This document shows positions 10,523-21,261 of a stretch of 64,000 nucleotides of DNA, piece after piece. Position 1 is the first letter of the stretch, and the number at the start of each line of letters is the position of its first letter. Source of the stretch: Anthoceros angustus (taxonomy: Eukaryota > Streptophyta > Anthocerotopsida > Anthocerotales > Anthocerotaceae); assembly GCA_010909165.1 (NCBI GenBank), contig VJWM01000182.1, forward strand, positions 62,001 to 126,000, read 5' to 3'. Below the pieces are notes generated by a model. It saw only the letters and a list, made by a program, of their open reading frames with translations, ran no database searches and was not told where the DNA came from. Made by a program: the position numbers and the translations under genes.

Positions 10523-11214
10523 GGTGAGGTGGACGGTGCCTCTCCTTCTAGCACCCATGAAATGGTGGGGATTCCCCCCACCCTTGGGGCTGCCTCCCCT
10601 ACCGTGGTAGTCTGCTCCTCATAGACCACCACTTGGCCCTCTATGGCCTGATCTTGACTTAATGTACCGTTAATGTACCCTCCCCCATACGGTTTCATTT
10701 CTAGGCAGGAACATGTACCCTCCCCATCTGGTTTCATTTTGGCCTTCCCGCCCATCCGCTCCCGCTCTGTCGCTCCTCGATTGAACCCCAAAGAAAACAC
10801 CTTGCGGCCATGGCTCGTGGCGGTTGGTGCGGCGCGCGCGTCAGAGGGCGGCGCGCCAGCAGCGCGGTGCGCCGCCACACATGTACAGATATCCTGCGGT
10901 CGGCGGCGCCGATCTTTGCGGAAGATGAGCGGCTGCACCCATGGGGAAGAAAAAGGGAGGTCGGCCCACAGGGAGGGATCGCGCCCCTCTGAGGAGCAAA
11001 ACGCCCCTCCTGGGCAGTACCTTGGTGATCCTCTACCTGCCTCTCGCTGGATTCCAACTTTTGTAGAGAGCCCACCACAATTTCCTGGTGGTAGGAAGTG
11101 GTCTGCCACTTGTGTCGATGTTGAAGTCACCTTTGGAGAGGTGGAGGTCGTCCCTGTAGGTACTGGAGGTCGCCAATTGATGCATGAGTGCTGCCGGATG
11201 CGGGAGTACCTCAC
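10495..11214 (-). CDS. Hypothetical E1 upstream frame (239 codons)
   Basis: An open minus frame upstream of the coiled-coil ORF, Gly/Pro/Arg/Ser-rich, no recognised domain. Its C-terminal part (VVYEEQTTTVGEAAPRVGG and following) matches, with frameshifts, the plus strand of E2 near 18,670-18,770, so it is an element-borne sequence shared by both copies. It may be the N-terminal part of the same polyprotein or just a stop-poor GC-rich stretch. No good start-codon context was identified. Confidence 0.3.
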   Translation of the reverse strand: MRYSRIRQHSCINWRPPVPTGTTSTSPKVTSTSTQVADHFLPPGNCGGLSTKVGIQREAGRGSPRYCPGGAFCSSEGRDPSLWADLPFSSPWVQPLIFRKDRRRRPQDICTCVAAHRAAGAPPSDARAAPTATSHGRKVFSLGFNRGATERERMGGKAKMKPDGEGTCSCLEMKPYGGGYINGTLSQDQAIEGQVVVYEEQTTTVGEAAPRVGGIPTISWVLEGEAPSTSPLGEAAPTP

Positions 11215-12560
11215 TCAGGCCGGGAAATTGGAGAAAGATGTTGCCCCCATGTCTTGTCTCAAGTTGTTGAAGGTGCTCATCCCAAGCCTAGCTGCTCCAA
11301 GCTGCAGCATGTCGTCCTGCAGTTGTGTCTGGATGAGATCGTCGAGGAGATTCGAAGGTTCTTGTGGAGAAATCGCTTTGAGATTGTTCTCATCGATTCA
11401 ATTGGAAGAGTCTTCATGGAAGAGCTTCTCCCTGCTGATGGAGCAGTGAAATCTCAAGTAAGACACACAGTTGTGTGTGTAGCAAGGTATTCACATCGTG
11501 AAGGGAGGCACCTTGGGCGATGTGATGCCCCCCTTTTTGAGGAGAGGCAGTTGTAAGCCCGTTTGTGGGCATCTTCAAATGACCATTTTCCAGTTCAAAA
11601 ATATTAATTGTAATGAATTTTCTGATACTATTTTGCAGATTTATGTATGGAAAATTATGGGAAAAAGGAAAATGAATGAAAATGAAGAAAATGAGAAAAA
11701 TGAAAAGGTAGACATGCTTTTGTGACTCTAAAAGGTGTTCTAACTTATTTTCTCTTGCTAAAAACTTGCCCCATTTTAGGTTTCTTTTCTCAAGAAAACA
11801 TAGGATAGGAAACATAGGATTGGAAGCCCGGCATATATCCCAAGGGTGATGATGTGAAGCTCATCTATATAATCACTAATATGAAAAGGGAGGCGGGCAG
11901 GCATGCCACCATGCTCCTATGTTTGCGAAACTAAGATACATGATACGGGTTATGTATGCTTGTGAAGAATTTCCGGGCATATGATCCATGTCTATCGTGA
12001 GTATTCTTGAGGCTAAGAAAATATGGAAAAGTTTTAATTAGCAAAATATTATTTAATATTTTAATATTATTTTCAGAGCACCTCAACTATGTATGAAGGA
12101 GAGGACAGATCTGAGCCTATGTTAAGATTGAGGATGATTGTTCAAGACTTAGAATAGAATATTGGACTAGTTTTTAAGGTTATCTCAAGTAGACCAATTT
12201 AGGCTAGGATGAACTATCTTGGAGGCTTAGACAATGTGTCCAATATACCTAAACATTTCATATGTTTCTGTGCTTCAATGCCTAGTGACTTTGTTAATAA
12301 ATTGCGTTATCTAAAGTTTGAACATAACTAATATCTATAGTTTTATCCTCTATTTTCTCTCGATGTAATGATATTGACAATATGTTTAGTTCTAGAGTGG
12401 AAGACGGGTTCCTTGACAAGGCTATAGCTCGACTATCACTCAACAACAAGGTGGGCTTTTGTGATGAAGTTCACTCAAGGTTAGCCTAGTCCATACTATG
12501 TCTTTAGAGGTTAGTACTCTATACGACTCGGTCTTTGGACAAGGCTATGGTTGGTTGTTT
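11215..12560. other. Unassigned, AT-rich from about 11,570
   Basis: 11,215-11,560 contains a plus frame (to 11,556, 122 codons in all) with LDEIVEEIRRFLWRNRFEIVLIDSIGRVF, which reads like coding sequence but matches nothing I know. From 11,570 the sequence is AT-rich with AAAATGA-type runs (11,640-11,710) and no gene. No 3' LTR of the neighbouring Copia element is visible here, so that element is truncated on this side. Confidence 0.4.
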
Positions 12561-12561
12561 C

Positions 12562-12831
12562 TTACTTGACCGGGATATTGGTGCTCCCCAATAGCGATCG
12601 AACTACGGATCTGCGTGTCGAGTCACCGGCATAGTCGGCGTCGGTAATATTAATGTCAACGTCTTTATGCGGTGTATACTTGAATGTCAATCCTGTGTGC
12701 ATGGTACCCTTGAGGTATGCGAATATGCTTAGTTGACATCCGTGTTCACGCGTGGTTCTCCGAGAATTGTGAGCGGTGACTTGAAAGATATATCCGGTCG
12801 GTGAAGTTGGATAAATATATAAGTGTGCCAA
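12562..12831 (-). pseudogene. Copia RNase H domain
   Basis: Contains LSIFAYLKGTMHTGLTFKY and the DADYAGDSTRRS box, which corresponds to the Copia RNase H DADWAGD..TRRS motif (Trp replaced by Tyr). The frame is 89 codons and lacks the ends of the domain. It would remove the RNA template during reverse transcription in a live element. Confidence 0.8.
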
Positions 12832-13045
12832 CAGATGTCGATATGGACGACATTTCCAACTTATCTTGTCTTGTCTTTGGACTCATATCCATGGTAAGCT
12901 GACCCATAGCAAAGGTGTAGGGTGTTTCGCATCTTCAAGTCCAAACTTGGTTAAACTCTCTTTAATGTACTTGGTTTGAACAATACTCGAGTCTTGTTTG
13001 CTCGATCTCTAATAATGTTGACACCAAGTGCATATGTCATTTCTC

Positions 13046-13604
13046 CTAAATCGGACATTTCATAAAAGTCTTGAGCCGACTTTTGATCTCGGCTAGGAGT
13101 AAGGAGTTTGTGGCCATGAATACGTCGTCGTAGAGCAATAAGTAAAAGGTATCATTGCACGATATTAGGATATACATGCATGCATCGGCATCACTTTGGA
13201 AGCCTCTTTGATGAGTTTCACATGTATGTCCATATTCCAATTTTACCAGTTGCTTAAGGCCATACAAGCCTTTAATTAGTCATACCCAATCTTCCTTGCC
13301 TTTAACCTCATAACCTTGTGTTTCATGTAGATTTCTTCTTGAAGACGCCATAGAGATATGTTGTCTTCACATCCATCATATGGAGCTCAAGATCATGATG
13401 GGCATTAAGTAAGATTATTCTAAGGGAAGCAAACTTTGCTCGGGCGAATGTGGCCCATGGGAGGTAATCTAAACCCGTATGGGTGAATCCCACAGCCTGG
13501 CGTGCTTTGTATCTCTCAATGGAACCATCTCCTTTTCTCTTAATTTTGAATACCCATTTGCTGGTGACTATCTTCCTACCCTTAGGTGGCTTAACCAATT
13601 CCAT
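13046..13604 (-). pseudogene. Copia reverse transcriptase (frameshifted)
   Basis: Two frames make up the domain. 13,604-13,323 carries KWVFKIKRKGDGSIERYKAR and the ELHMMDVKTTYLYG region (canonical MDVKTAFLNG). 13,267-13,046 carries MYGLKQ and LLLYDDVFMA, the catalytic box, where the Copia consensus YVDD has lost its Val. With this loss and the frameshift between the blocks, the enzyme cannot be functional. Confidence 0.85.
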
Positions 13605-13885
13605 GTAGAGTTACTAATGAGAGAGTTATATTAATCTCTGACTACCTTCCATAAGGCTTTTTCGAGAAGAGAAAGCTTGTTTTAAGGTAAGAGGTTCTTG
13701 GATCTATGGTTGCCTTATGTATGACTTGAGTAAAGTGATGGGGAATAGGATCATCAAAAAGCTAGATATCCTAAAGGAGGTTCCTTCCATCCTGCGGGTC
13801 CGATTGCGGGCGGGTTCTTAAGTTGTACCTTTGTGTAGGTTCATCTTCCACGGAGCGAACATCAATAGGATCATGGTGCTCCATG

Positions 13886-14950
13886 TCATTCAGGAGGGTC
13901 ATCATGCTCTTCATAAAAGTGTGTCACTGGCTCCTCGACTTGAATGTTGTCGCCATCCGGTGGTGTTTCTGGAATAGATGCTAACTCCTCCTCCTCCTGC
14001 GGAGGTTCAACTACGGGAACACGTGAGCGAGGCTGGAAATTGAGTGATAATAATCGTATCATCAAATGAGGAGGTATCGAGGGCTCTTGGAAGACGTCCT
14101 CGGCGGATGTACCAGCTCCACTGGGAAAAGAGGTAAGACTCATGAAAAGTAACACTCGGCATATATAAGCTTCCGTGTGTGGGTTCAAATAGCTTGTAAC
14201 CTTTGATGCCTTGTAGCCAATAAATAGATATTTGGCAGCTTTTGGATCTAACTTCTTGCGTTGTACTTTAGGGATAAAGACATATGCGGAGATCCAAAAA
14301 TTCAAGGTGATCTATGGAAGGCTTGTTGCCGTGAATGCTTCATATGGAGTCATACCTTGAAGAAGTCGGCAGCGATTCATGAGATAGGTTGTCGTAAGGA
14401 GGGCCTCGGCCCAATAAGCTTTGGATAAGTTAGCTTGTGTTAACAGCAACCTGTAATCTCTTGGAGGCGGAGATTCTTATTTTACTGCGCGCCATTTTGA
14501 GTGTATACTACACTTAATTGTTGAGCTCGCTCGACAAAATTCAGCAAATCTATGAGATGTAAACTCTCCACCGTTGTCGGAACGTAAGGTCTTGAGTTTG
14601 TGATCTGTAAGCCTTTACGCCCATGCCATGTAATCCTTGAAAACGATAAGTTTCACTCTTTTGGGTGAGGATGTAGGAGGCGAACGGGAATAGTCGTCGG
14701 TAAAGTAGAAGTATCTACTACTACCACCTAAGGAGGGTGTAGAGAGGGGTCCACAAATGTCTGTGTACTATCTCTAAAGGTGACTTGGCCCTTTGAGGAG
14801 ATGGATTTTTGAAAGGTTCCTGGTGACGTTTTGTGAGGACACAGTTTCGCACAATCTAAGTTGTGAACCTTGGAGAGCAGGTGTTCTATAGTTGTCTCTA
14901 GACATTTGGAGTAACGACTATTAGGATGACCTAATCTACAATGCCGAGCA
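13886..14950 (-). pseudogene. Copia integrase (zinc finger, core, C-terminal domain)
   Basis: An HCRLGHPN finger with a following CAKLC lies near 14,835-14,945. The core shows TDICGPLSTPSLGG and YFTDDYSR (about 14,690-14,775) and LKTLRSDNGGEFTSHRFAEF (about 14,530-14,590), giving both catalytic Asp contexts. The C-terminal block (14,305-13,886) reads AYVFIPKVQRKKLDPKAAKY, the Copia SH3-like domain, then an acidic linker. Stops and frameshifts separate the three. In a live element integrase would insert the cDNA into the genome. Confidence 0.85.
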
Positions 14951-15287
14951 TCGTGTGTGTTGGTTGCGAGAATGTTGGGAGGCTACATTGGGAATGTGTG
15001 GCTCCTACTTTGCGACAATCTATAGAGTCCATCTTCTAAGATGCCGGTCAGATAGTGTGTGTTCTATTCTTGAGGTAGGAAAGGAACAACTATCGGCATA
15101 TAAAAGGACACATGTATGTTCTTTGCAAAGACTAGCGGTGACACTAGGTTTTGCACATGGCGGGAACATGGAGGACTTGATGAAGATGAAGAGTCGACCG
15201 AATCACATCGAGTACACAACCTAGGCCCGCTATGGGAAGGTGTGATCATCGCCCAGAGAACTCGGATGTCCTGGTGGGGTGTATGAC

Positions 15288-15809
15288 TCAAGGAGTCTTT
15301 GTTGTGATATGTGATGTTGCTCCACTGTCCAGGTACCAATAAGCGGTGGCCGGCTTAGAGGATGCAAGGCAAATAGTGAGCACACGTGTTCTTGATGAAG
15401 AGGGTTTCTTCGAAGCAACATGAGCGGCAGGCGGGGCCTCTGATCTAGGTTCCCCATTCTTCTTCTTTCTACAGTCCTTTTCCATGTGATTAGGAATTCT
15501 GCACCAATTACAAATAATTCCACTCCTTTTGTTACCCCTGGAAGGTGTGGAAGAGCTGGATTCGCCATGATATTTGTTTGGTGTGGAATAAGCAGGTCTA
15601 TTGGAAGGAGAACTTTTGCCGCCTCTTCCTGCCTCTTCCAGTACATCACTGCCTGGACTTGGGCTCATGGCGTCGATTGGACTCCTCACATCATGGCTCC
15701 GAGTTCTGCGACACGATGTCGAGGTCTTGCATCGCCGCCCCTCTTTTGGGCTTGTCAACCAGTGCTCGTGTGGTGAGAAATGGTCTGAGGAGGGTGGGAG
15801 GGAAATCAA
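15288..15809 (-). pseudogene. Copia gag zinc knuckle and protease
   Basis: The minus frame has CNWCRIPNHMEKDCRKKKNG, a CX2CX4HX4C retroviral-type zinc knuckle from gag, then a basic/Pro-rich linker and WYLDSGATSHIT, the aspartic protease active-site motif (DSGA). Upstream gag sequence (to about 16,680) is in other frames and not clearly recognisable. The order knuckle-protease-integrase supports the Copia assignment. Confidence 0.85.
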
Positions 15810-17088
15810 GAGAACAAGGAATGCAACAAGTTCGGAGGCGGAGGTGTTGGTGGCGGCTTCATATTGAGATCTAGCTTCGGAAAAGTGTTGATATGGTGTT
15901 GGTCGATTCCTTCATCTTGATTGAAGAAGTTGCGCATCGCGTCATCATACTCATCACATCTCTTGAAGAATATAAGCAAGGTGATCCCACATCTGCTTAG
16001 AAGTTTTGCTTGCATTGTCTTACCATATTAAGGGCTAGTCCATCGAGGTCTTGAGCTTTTTCATCCTGGCGTCCCGTGTTTCTTTGCTCGGAGCCCCACT
16101 ATGGTCTGGGTGTGGACCCACTTACAACGTCCCATAGGTCTCGATTGCGGAAAAGTGCACGCATTCGCAGGCGCCATTCCGCCCATTGAATCATCCTTCT
16201 CCTTAAAACTGTCACCATAGTTGTGATTCACCACGGAAGGTCGTACTTCATCTTTGGGTGGATCCCTTCCTCTCCTCTCTCTCTCTCTCGTCAGCGTCAC
16301 GTCGGAACCAGCCATTGCGGTGGTCACTATTGACAGAGTAGCGCCTCGCATTTCCTCATCATCATGCAGAAATCGGGCAAGGAGCAAAACAAGAAGAAAC
16401 CTTTTCAGACCGGCGTGTTTGTCGATGACAGCGTGATGAGAAAGTTTGTGATGAAGACATTTCGATGTTTGGATCGGTATGCTCAAGGAGGCGCTTATTG
16501 AGATCACGCACTTCTCTTGCTAACTCCTCTATGCTTGTTCTGCGTAGGGTGTGTTGATGGCGTGGTTCTCTGAGAGTCTTTATCGAATCAAGTTTCTTGC
16601 TTGTGTTGTTGTAAACGCATTGGAGATGGAGGAAGAGGACACGCTTGTAGATTTGGGATATGATCAAGAGCGAGTTCAATTGCTTTCACTTGACTTAAAC
16701 TAAAGATAGTAAGCAAGTTTCTTCTAGCAATTTCTATGCCTCCCTTGATCTTCTACTTTGATTAGAATAGAGCCAATGAAGTTAGCAATAAGTATGGAAT
16801 CTCCTACTATCTTACTAGACTTCCTAGCAATTCTAATCTTTGCATTCCTATATTCTATCTCTTGTCTTGCGGCTTAATCTTCTTCCAATAGCCTTGCGAG
16901 GATTGAAGGGTCCATCGCGTTGAAGCAAGGATTGGATGCAGTGTGCATTATTGAAGATTAAGGAACACTGACAATCTACATGCAATCTAAAGAATCTATG
17001 CATCTTCTAAAAGGAAATGAAGAAGAAGATGAAGAAGAAGAGTAGACCAGTCATGTCAAGTTGCCCAATGCAAATAGAGAGCAGCAAT

Positions 17089-17100
17089 GCTCTGATACCA
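17089..17100 (-). other. tRNA-Met(i) primer-binding site
   Basis: On the minus strand this is TGGTATCAGAGC, the standard plant LTR-retrotransposon PBS complementary to initiator tRNA-Met, directly next to the 5' LTR end. Confidence 0.93.
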
Positions 17101-17207
17101 TGATGAGAATCATAGCTGCTCTAGGTAGCAAAACATAGCAAGCAGATAGTAGAAAGGTTTGCACAAAAAGAGTTGTATGCATTGAGTATAATAGAAAGTA
17201 CAAAGCC

Positions 17208-17215
17208 TTTATATA
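17208..17215 (-). promoter_or_regulatory. TATA box of the Copia LTR
   Basis: TATATAAA on the minus strand, in the middle of the LTR as expected at the U3/R boundary; transcription would start about 25-30 bases to the left. Confidence 0.7.
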
Positions 17216-17219
17216 GGCT

Positions 17220-17286
17220 AAGTGGTTATAACCATAAGGTGGTTGTAACCATAAGTAGTTCTAACCTCTAAGTGGTTGTAACAACT
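17220..17286 (-). repeat. Four tandem 16-17-bp repeats in LTR U3
   Basis: Units start at 17,220, 17,236, 17,253 and 17,270 (plus strand AAGTGGTTATAACCAT, AAGGTGGTTGTAACCAT, AAGTAGTTCTAACCTCT, AAGTGGTTGTAACAACT), immediately upstream of the TATA box on the minus strand. In plant Copia elements such as Tnt1, short tandem U3 repeats act as enhancers; that role is inferred. The cores resemble MYB sites (GGTTGT/TAACCA). Confidence 0.8.
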
Positions 17287-17384
17287 AACTATTCAATAAA
17301 CTACCTAAAGCCCTAAGAACTAAATTAATTAATAGTCTTAGGTGCCCTAGTGAAGAGTGCTAAATAGGTGTCATATTTCATCGG

Positions 17385-17960
17385 GTAAGAATTTTGAGGC
17401 GGGCGGACTACAATAGGGGCGCAGGACTTGTGGGCGGCGAAATCTCGACTAAAGGAAAATTAGGATGAGATATCCACTATATGTCACCAATAGGGAGATA
17501 AATAAATAGGATTAATTAGAAGGAAATTCATTAGGGGTAGCAAATAGGATAGGGAAATGGGCAATTTAGGTAAGACTAGGTATTTTAGAATGTTGAATCA
17601 AATCTAGAAATTTGGACCTCGTGTGATAAGAAGCGCAAAGTGCGGTTTAGTGACACCAACTCCTCTTGAGGCGCTTCCACAAGATCTAGAGACTGAGGTG
17701 GAGCATAAGAGGAAGAGGAGGAGAGGAGAGGAAAGCTGCCATCGCCCTCGCCGCCGCCACCAGACCAAGGCCCAGGCGCCTGAGGAGCTAGCACGCGGTG
17801 AGGAGGAAGGGCGAACCCTAGGCGTGGGTTGAGTTCAAGGCACAGGGGAAGAATCGCGAGAGGCAGGGGCGTGGAGTGATGAGCCGCCGGTCTTTGGATG
17901 CAGTGCAAGCCGGGGAGGTCTTGGAGTGGGGTGTGGGCAGCAGGCTGAGAACAACGAGAG
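17385..17960 (+). repeat. LTR-like repeat family B, copy 1
   Basis: The reverse complement matches about 24,620-25,115 over some 500 bp, sharing for example TTCTAATTAATCCTATTTATT, CCTATTGGTG and ACATTCTAAAATACCTAG-like phrases. It lies just upstream of E2 (plus strand). The other copy follows, in E-minus orientation, an E-type fragment at 25,130-25,215. Both placements fit an LTR or UTR belonging to the E family. Minus-strand frames here (17,585-17,908) are leader-like and not credible genes. Confidence 0.55.
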
Positions 17961-18126
17961 GAGGCCTGCAGGTGCTTCCAGGCATGAGTGCAGGAAGGAG
18001 GCAGTGAGCAATTGGCGGCAGCCTCGGCGAGGAACGTGTTGTGTCAAATCAATCTATTTCAAATCCGATCTAAGCCTAGGATGCTTAGAAGCCATATTTT
18101 TATAGATAAATAAAAAAAAATAGGTC

Positions 18127-18441
18127 CTAGATATGATGGACGGAGGAGTGAAGGCCCACGCCAAGAACGGCTGGAAGACAGACAGTATTAAGGAGTTGAA
18201 GTGGCGGCTCTTTGCCAAAATTGTGTTGGGGTTGGTGAATTACCAACGGACGTCTTATTTCAGCACCAACTTCCTCCGATTTTGTGGAAGATTTGAGAGC
18301 CAAGCGGTTAGGGGCACCATAATGTATGAGGCCTATATCCATCATGGGAGAAACTCCTTAGGCAGATGCATGGATGAGGAGGGGCCAAACCATGCTACCT
18401 GCACCTATTTGGTGCATTTGTGGGAAAGCGGAGGCTCTTGA
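18127..18441 (+). CDS. Hypothetical protein at the start of element E2
   Basis: A 102-codon plus frame starting MMDGGVKAHAKNGWK with KELKWRLFAKIVLGLVNYQR and FLRFCGRFESQAVRGTIMYE. Its composition looks like real coding sequence (mixed hydrophobic/basic, low repeat content), unlike the GC-rich shadow frames nearby. No family is recognised. Its position at the 5' end of E2 suggests an N-terminal domain of the E polyprotein. No clear counterpart was found in E1. Confidence 0.35.
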   Translation, partial: LDMMDGGVKAHAKNGWKTDSIKELKWRLFAKIVLGLVNYQRTSYFSTNFLRFCGRFESQAVRGTIMYEAYIHHGRNSLGRCMDEEGPNHATCTYLVHLWESGGS

Positions 18442-18691
18442 CCGGCCAAAGAGCTTGAGGATGCTTGGCATCCTTCGAGATAATCCACCTCCGGTAAAGC
18501 TTAGAAGCGGCCTTTTGCCTTTTGCTCTAAGGAAGACCATGGGAGGCCCGGACCTCCACAAGCACACCGGGGCCCAAGGCGAGGAGGAGTAGAGCAGCAG
18601 GTTGGGAGGAGGGGAGCCTTTCCCCACAAGAGCAAGGGAAGGAGAGGAGCAAGATCCGGCCGAGGCCGGATGGTAGTCTATGAGAGGAGGA

Positions 18692-18807
18692 CTACCGCGG
18701 TAGAATAGACCCAAGGGTGGGGAGTCCCCACCATTTCATTTATTAGAGGAGGCACCCAGGCGGAGACAGTGGTAGGCAGTTAGCCTACCACGGTGGTAAG
18801 CGCTACG
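18692..18807. repeat. Palindrome units in E2 (5' block)
   Basis: CTACCGCGGTAG at 18,692-18,703 and CCTACCACGGTGG with a neighbouring GTGGTAGG at 18,769-18,800, in the same relative place as the E1 units around 10,377-10,610. Confidence 0.65.
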
Positions 18808-19044
18808 GCACAGTGGGGATCGCGATGATAACACCCTCGCCGCCAGGGCAAGCAACCTCTGCCGGTAGGGAAGAGGAAGGAAGAAGGCGGGCGCCGCGCA
18901 GGCGGCGCCCAAGCCGCCTTCACCAGCTAGGGGGAAGGCGGATGGGGCGTGTGAGGACCGCCCGCCCAGCCCTGTGCTTTGCAAAGTCAGGGTGGAGATT
19001 TCCGGCAAGAGGCGGTGAGGCGGTGGGCCCTAGGAGACTTCTTT

Positions 19045-20187
19045 GAGTGCTTGTGAAACTCACTGTGGATATAAAGGGCTAGGGAACTAGCAGCCTCCTT
19101 GTGGGCATGCCAAGAGGAAGTCAGGGCAAATAAGGCCCAAGAGATAGCGGAAGGCGGAGGCGAGGACCAAGTGGCAATTGGAGGTCATGGGTCAGAGTGA
19201 GGAAGGCAGCCAAGTTGGAGAAAGGCATGGAGAAACTCAGTGACCTTATGGACCCCTGAGGAGAAGGTCTCTGGAGGAGGTTGTCCCAAACGGAGGAAGG
19301 AGCCGTCCGGGCAACCACTCAAAGGGACTCGTGGAGGCAAAAGGAGGAGGAGCATTTTGCCCAACTAGAGCGGGAGCGGAAAAGCAAAACGGAGGCTCTA
19401 GGGAGAGAGAAACAGGCGACTCAGCAGGTGGAGTCGCAAGAGCAAGTGATGGCTACTCAAGCCATCAAAATCCGGGACATGGAGGAAGAATTGAGAAGAA
19501 CACAACAACTTGGAAGAAGCGCAGGCGGGCTCAAAACCCGGCAAGCTGCAAGAGTTGGCGCGCGAGAAGGGTGCTTGGCAAGCGGAGAGGGAAGGGCTTG
19601 CTCAGCAACTAGGAGACTTGGGGAGGAGGAGGTCCCAGGAGGAAGAGCACCACAAAAAGGTGGTGCACAGGATGCTGGTGGTAAGGAAGAGGCGGTTTTG
19701 GGCAGATTATACCCTTCAGGCAAAGATGGCCAACCAGCTGAGAGAAGCAAGGGAGGAGAACGTGACCCTCCATGTGAAGGTGAGAGAATTGACCAGCGCG
19801 AAAGAAGCCTATAAGGGTAGGTGTGAGGACGGAGAATGGCCCACGGAGGTTGACGACCTCCAAATGCAGTATCATAGCTTGGGGGCCCATCTCCACAACT
19901 GGATTTTGAAGGCCAACAATGAAGTGTTGCGTTTGGCCAAGAGGAGGACAATAGGTCCTCATGATGATGACAGGAGCGCAGCAAGTGCGGCGGAGGCCTC
20001 GAGACTTGATGAGGCCACTGGCGACATGGACTCAGGGGTCAGGAGACGAGGAGGAGAGGGCGGCAAGGGTGGAAGATGGCGCGGAGGTAAGGAGAGGGCA
20101 GCCGCCCTCCGGTCACCCTACCATGGTGGTGACCACCCTACCACGGTGCCGGACTACCGTGGTGAGCTGACCTCTAAACCCGGGTAG
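19045..20187 (+). pseudogene. Element-borne coiled-coil protein, E2 copy (frameshifted)
   Basis: The plus-strand homologue of copies A and B. From about 19,045 it follows VDLKG-REL and SLWACQEEVRANKAQE, shifts frame, then is open 19,281-19,560 (SWRQKEEEHFAQLERERKSK, MATQAIKIRDMEEELRR), shifts again and is open to 20,187 (HHKKVVHRMLVVRKRRFWAD, CEDGEWPTEVDDLQMQYHSL, LHNWILKANNEVLRLAKRR). At least two frameshifts break it, yet the C-terminal 130 residues stay very close to copy B. Downstream the frame runs into a palindrome array. Function unknown. Confidence 0.65.
20115..20172. repeat. Palindrome array at the 3' end of the E2 coiled-coil ORF
   Basis: Three units, CCTACCATGGTGG, CCTACCACGGTGC and CTACCGTGGTGAG, spaced about 20-21 bases. 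The corresponding place in E1 carries the arrays at 4312-4374 and 4760-4909. Confidence 0.7.
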
Positions 20188-20570
20188 TGCGCGGACTAGG
20201 GATGGCAGGCTCTGTGAGCGAGGGCGATGGGGAGTCGGTGGCGGGGCGTGGATGAAGGAGGCCGGGGTCCAGGTCATACCCAGGGGCAAGAGGCAGTGCG
20301 GTGGAGGGAGCCCACGGAGAGATCAAGGGGGTCAGGCCCGCCGAGAAGGGAGGGTGAAAAGTTCCCTCACCTCACGACAAGGGAGAGCCGGGCCGGAGAG
20401 GAGACTAATAAAGAGCCGGAGAGTTAGTGAAACATCCAACAATTGGGGAGGAAGACTCTCTAAGAATGCTCCATGATAGGTATGGACAAACCAAACAGGA
20501 GGAAAGGAGCAAGGAGGATTCCAACCCAAGAAGCAATGGAGATGGGAGGAAGAAAGGAAAGAATGAGGGT

Positions 20571-20612
20571 CAGACTACCATGGTTGGTAGTTAGACTACC
20601 GATAGTCTGCGG
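20571..20612. repeat. Palindrome units, distal block of E2
   Basis: GACTACCATGGTTGGTAG, then GACTACCGATAGTC (a near-perfect palindrome), joined by GTTA spacers. Confidence 0.6.
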
Positions 20613-20879
20613 ACTGTGATAGGTCGATGGAAGGAGCACCGGATCGCCCGGAAGGTAGAAACAGGGCCGCTGAGGGGCATGGCGGGGCGGGGCCGATGAT
20701 GAGAGGGATCAGGGCGCCACCCCGCGAAGTAGGAGGAAGGGGTAGGATGGTACTTGCCCCACAAACCAGGAAGGCGACAAGATGCAGGGGTGAGAGAGCA
20801 AAAGGAGGGCAAGGGGGCCAATCCACAAGGGACGCGTCACCACCCCAGCAAGATGAGGACTAGGAATGGTCAATGACCA

Positions 20880-21261
20880 TAAATGAGCTTTGGGGAATGG
20901 GAAGGATAGGTGATGTAGCCTGACATTCTTTAAGAATGATCTTAGGTGAAGTTGCTAGAATAGAATTTACCTAGAATCAGACAGTAGATTTAGATGCGAG
21001 GCCTTAAATGCTGGCGGTAGAAAATAATAGAATATTGGAAAAGGTGACCTATAGTAGGGTCACCCAAGGGAGGTTGTATGTGGAAGGGCTCCTATAAGAG
21101 GAGGAGGATTTCACAAAGTAAAGTATCACGTCTTGCGCTTCCATACTCGCGAGTCCTTTGCCCTTGTAAAGGAATTGCTCCAAGGTATCCTTCTTGTCCT
21201 CCAACGCCGCCCTTGTACCTCTACGTGCACCACAGGGTCCCCTATTTCCGGTCTTGACCTC
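20880..21261 (+). repeat. LTR-like repeat family A, copy 2, left part
   Basis: Matches the reverse complement of about 3790-4060, including a CCTATAAGAGGAGGAGGATTTC promoter-like stretch (TATAAG at 21,093). It follows E2 as copy 1 follows E1. The repeat then stops matching at about 21,180-21,260, where a GC-rich block intervenes, and resumes at 23,740. Confidence 0.5.

Larger units (their letters stand above)
12562..17375 (-). mobile_element. Ty1/Copia retrotransposon, 3'-truncated and decayed
   Basis: Reading leftwards on the minus strand: 5' LTR (about 17,375-17,101), PBS (17,100-17,089), gag region (about 16,680-15,800), gag zinc knuckle and protease (15,809-15,288), integrase (about 14,950-13,886), RT (13,604-13,046), RNase H (12,831-12,562). 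Protease-integrase-RT-RNase H order defines Copia. All segments are in different frames or interrupted, so the copy is dead. No 3' LTR is seen. The 5' LTR abuts repeat family B, which it probably inserted into. Confidence 0.88.
17101..17375 (-). repeat. Copia 5' LTR
   Basis: About 275 bp between the PBS and repeat family B. It ends in CA next to the PBS (minus strand, CATCA). The outer end is placed near 17,373-17,380, where a TGACACC or TGAAATATG start is possible; with no 3' LTR for comparison this boundary is uncertain. It contains a TATA box and a tandem repeat. Confidence 0.75.

Noticed and set aside
11800-12560. 3' LTR of the Copia element
   Set aside because: No sequence resembling the 17,101-17,375 LTR or a second TGATGAGAATCA end was found; the element appears truncated.
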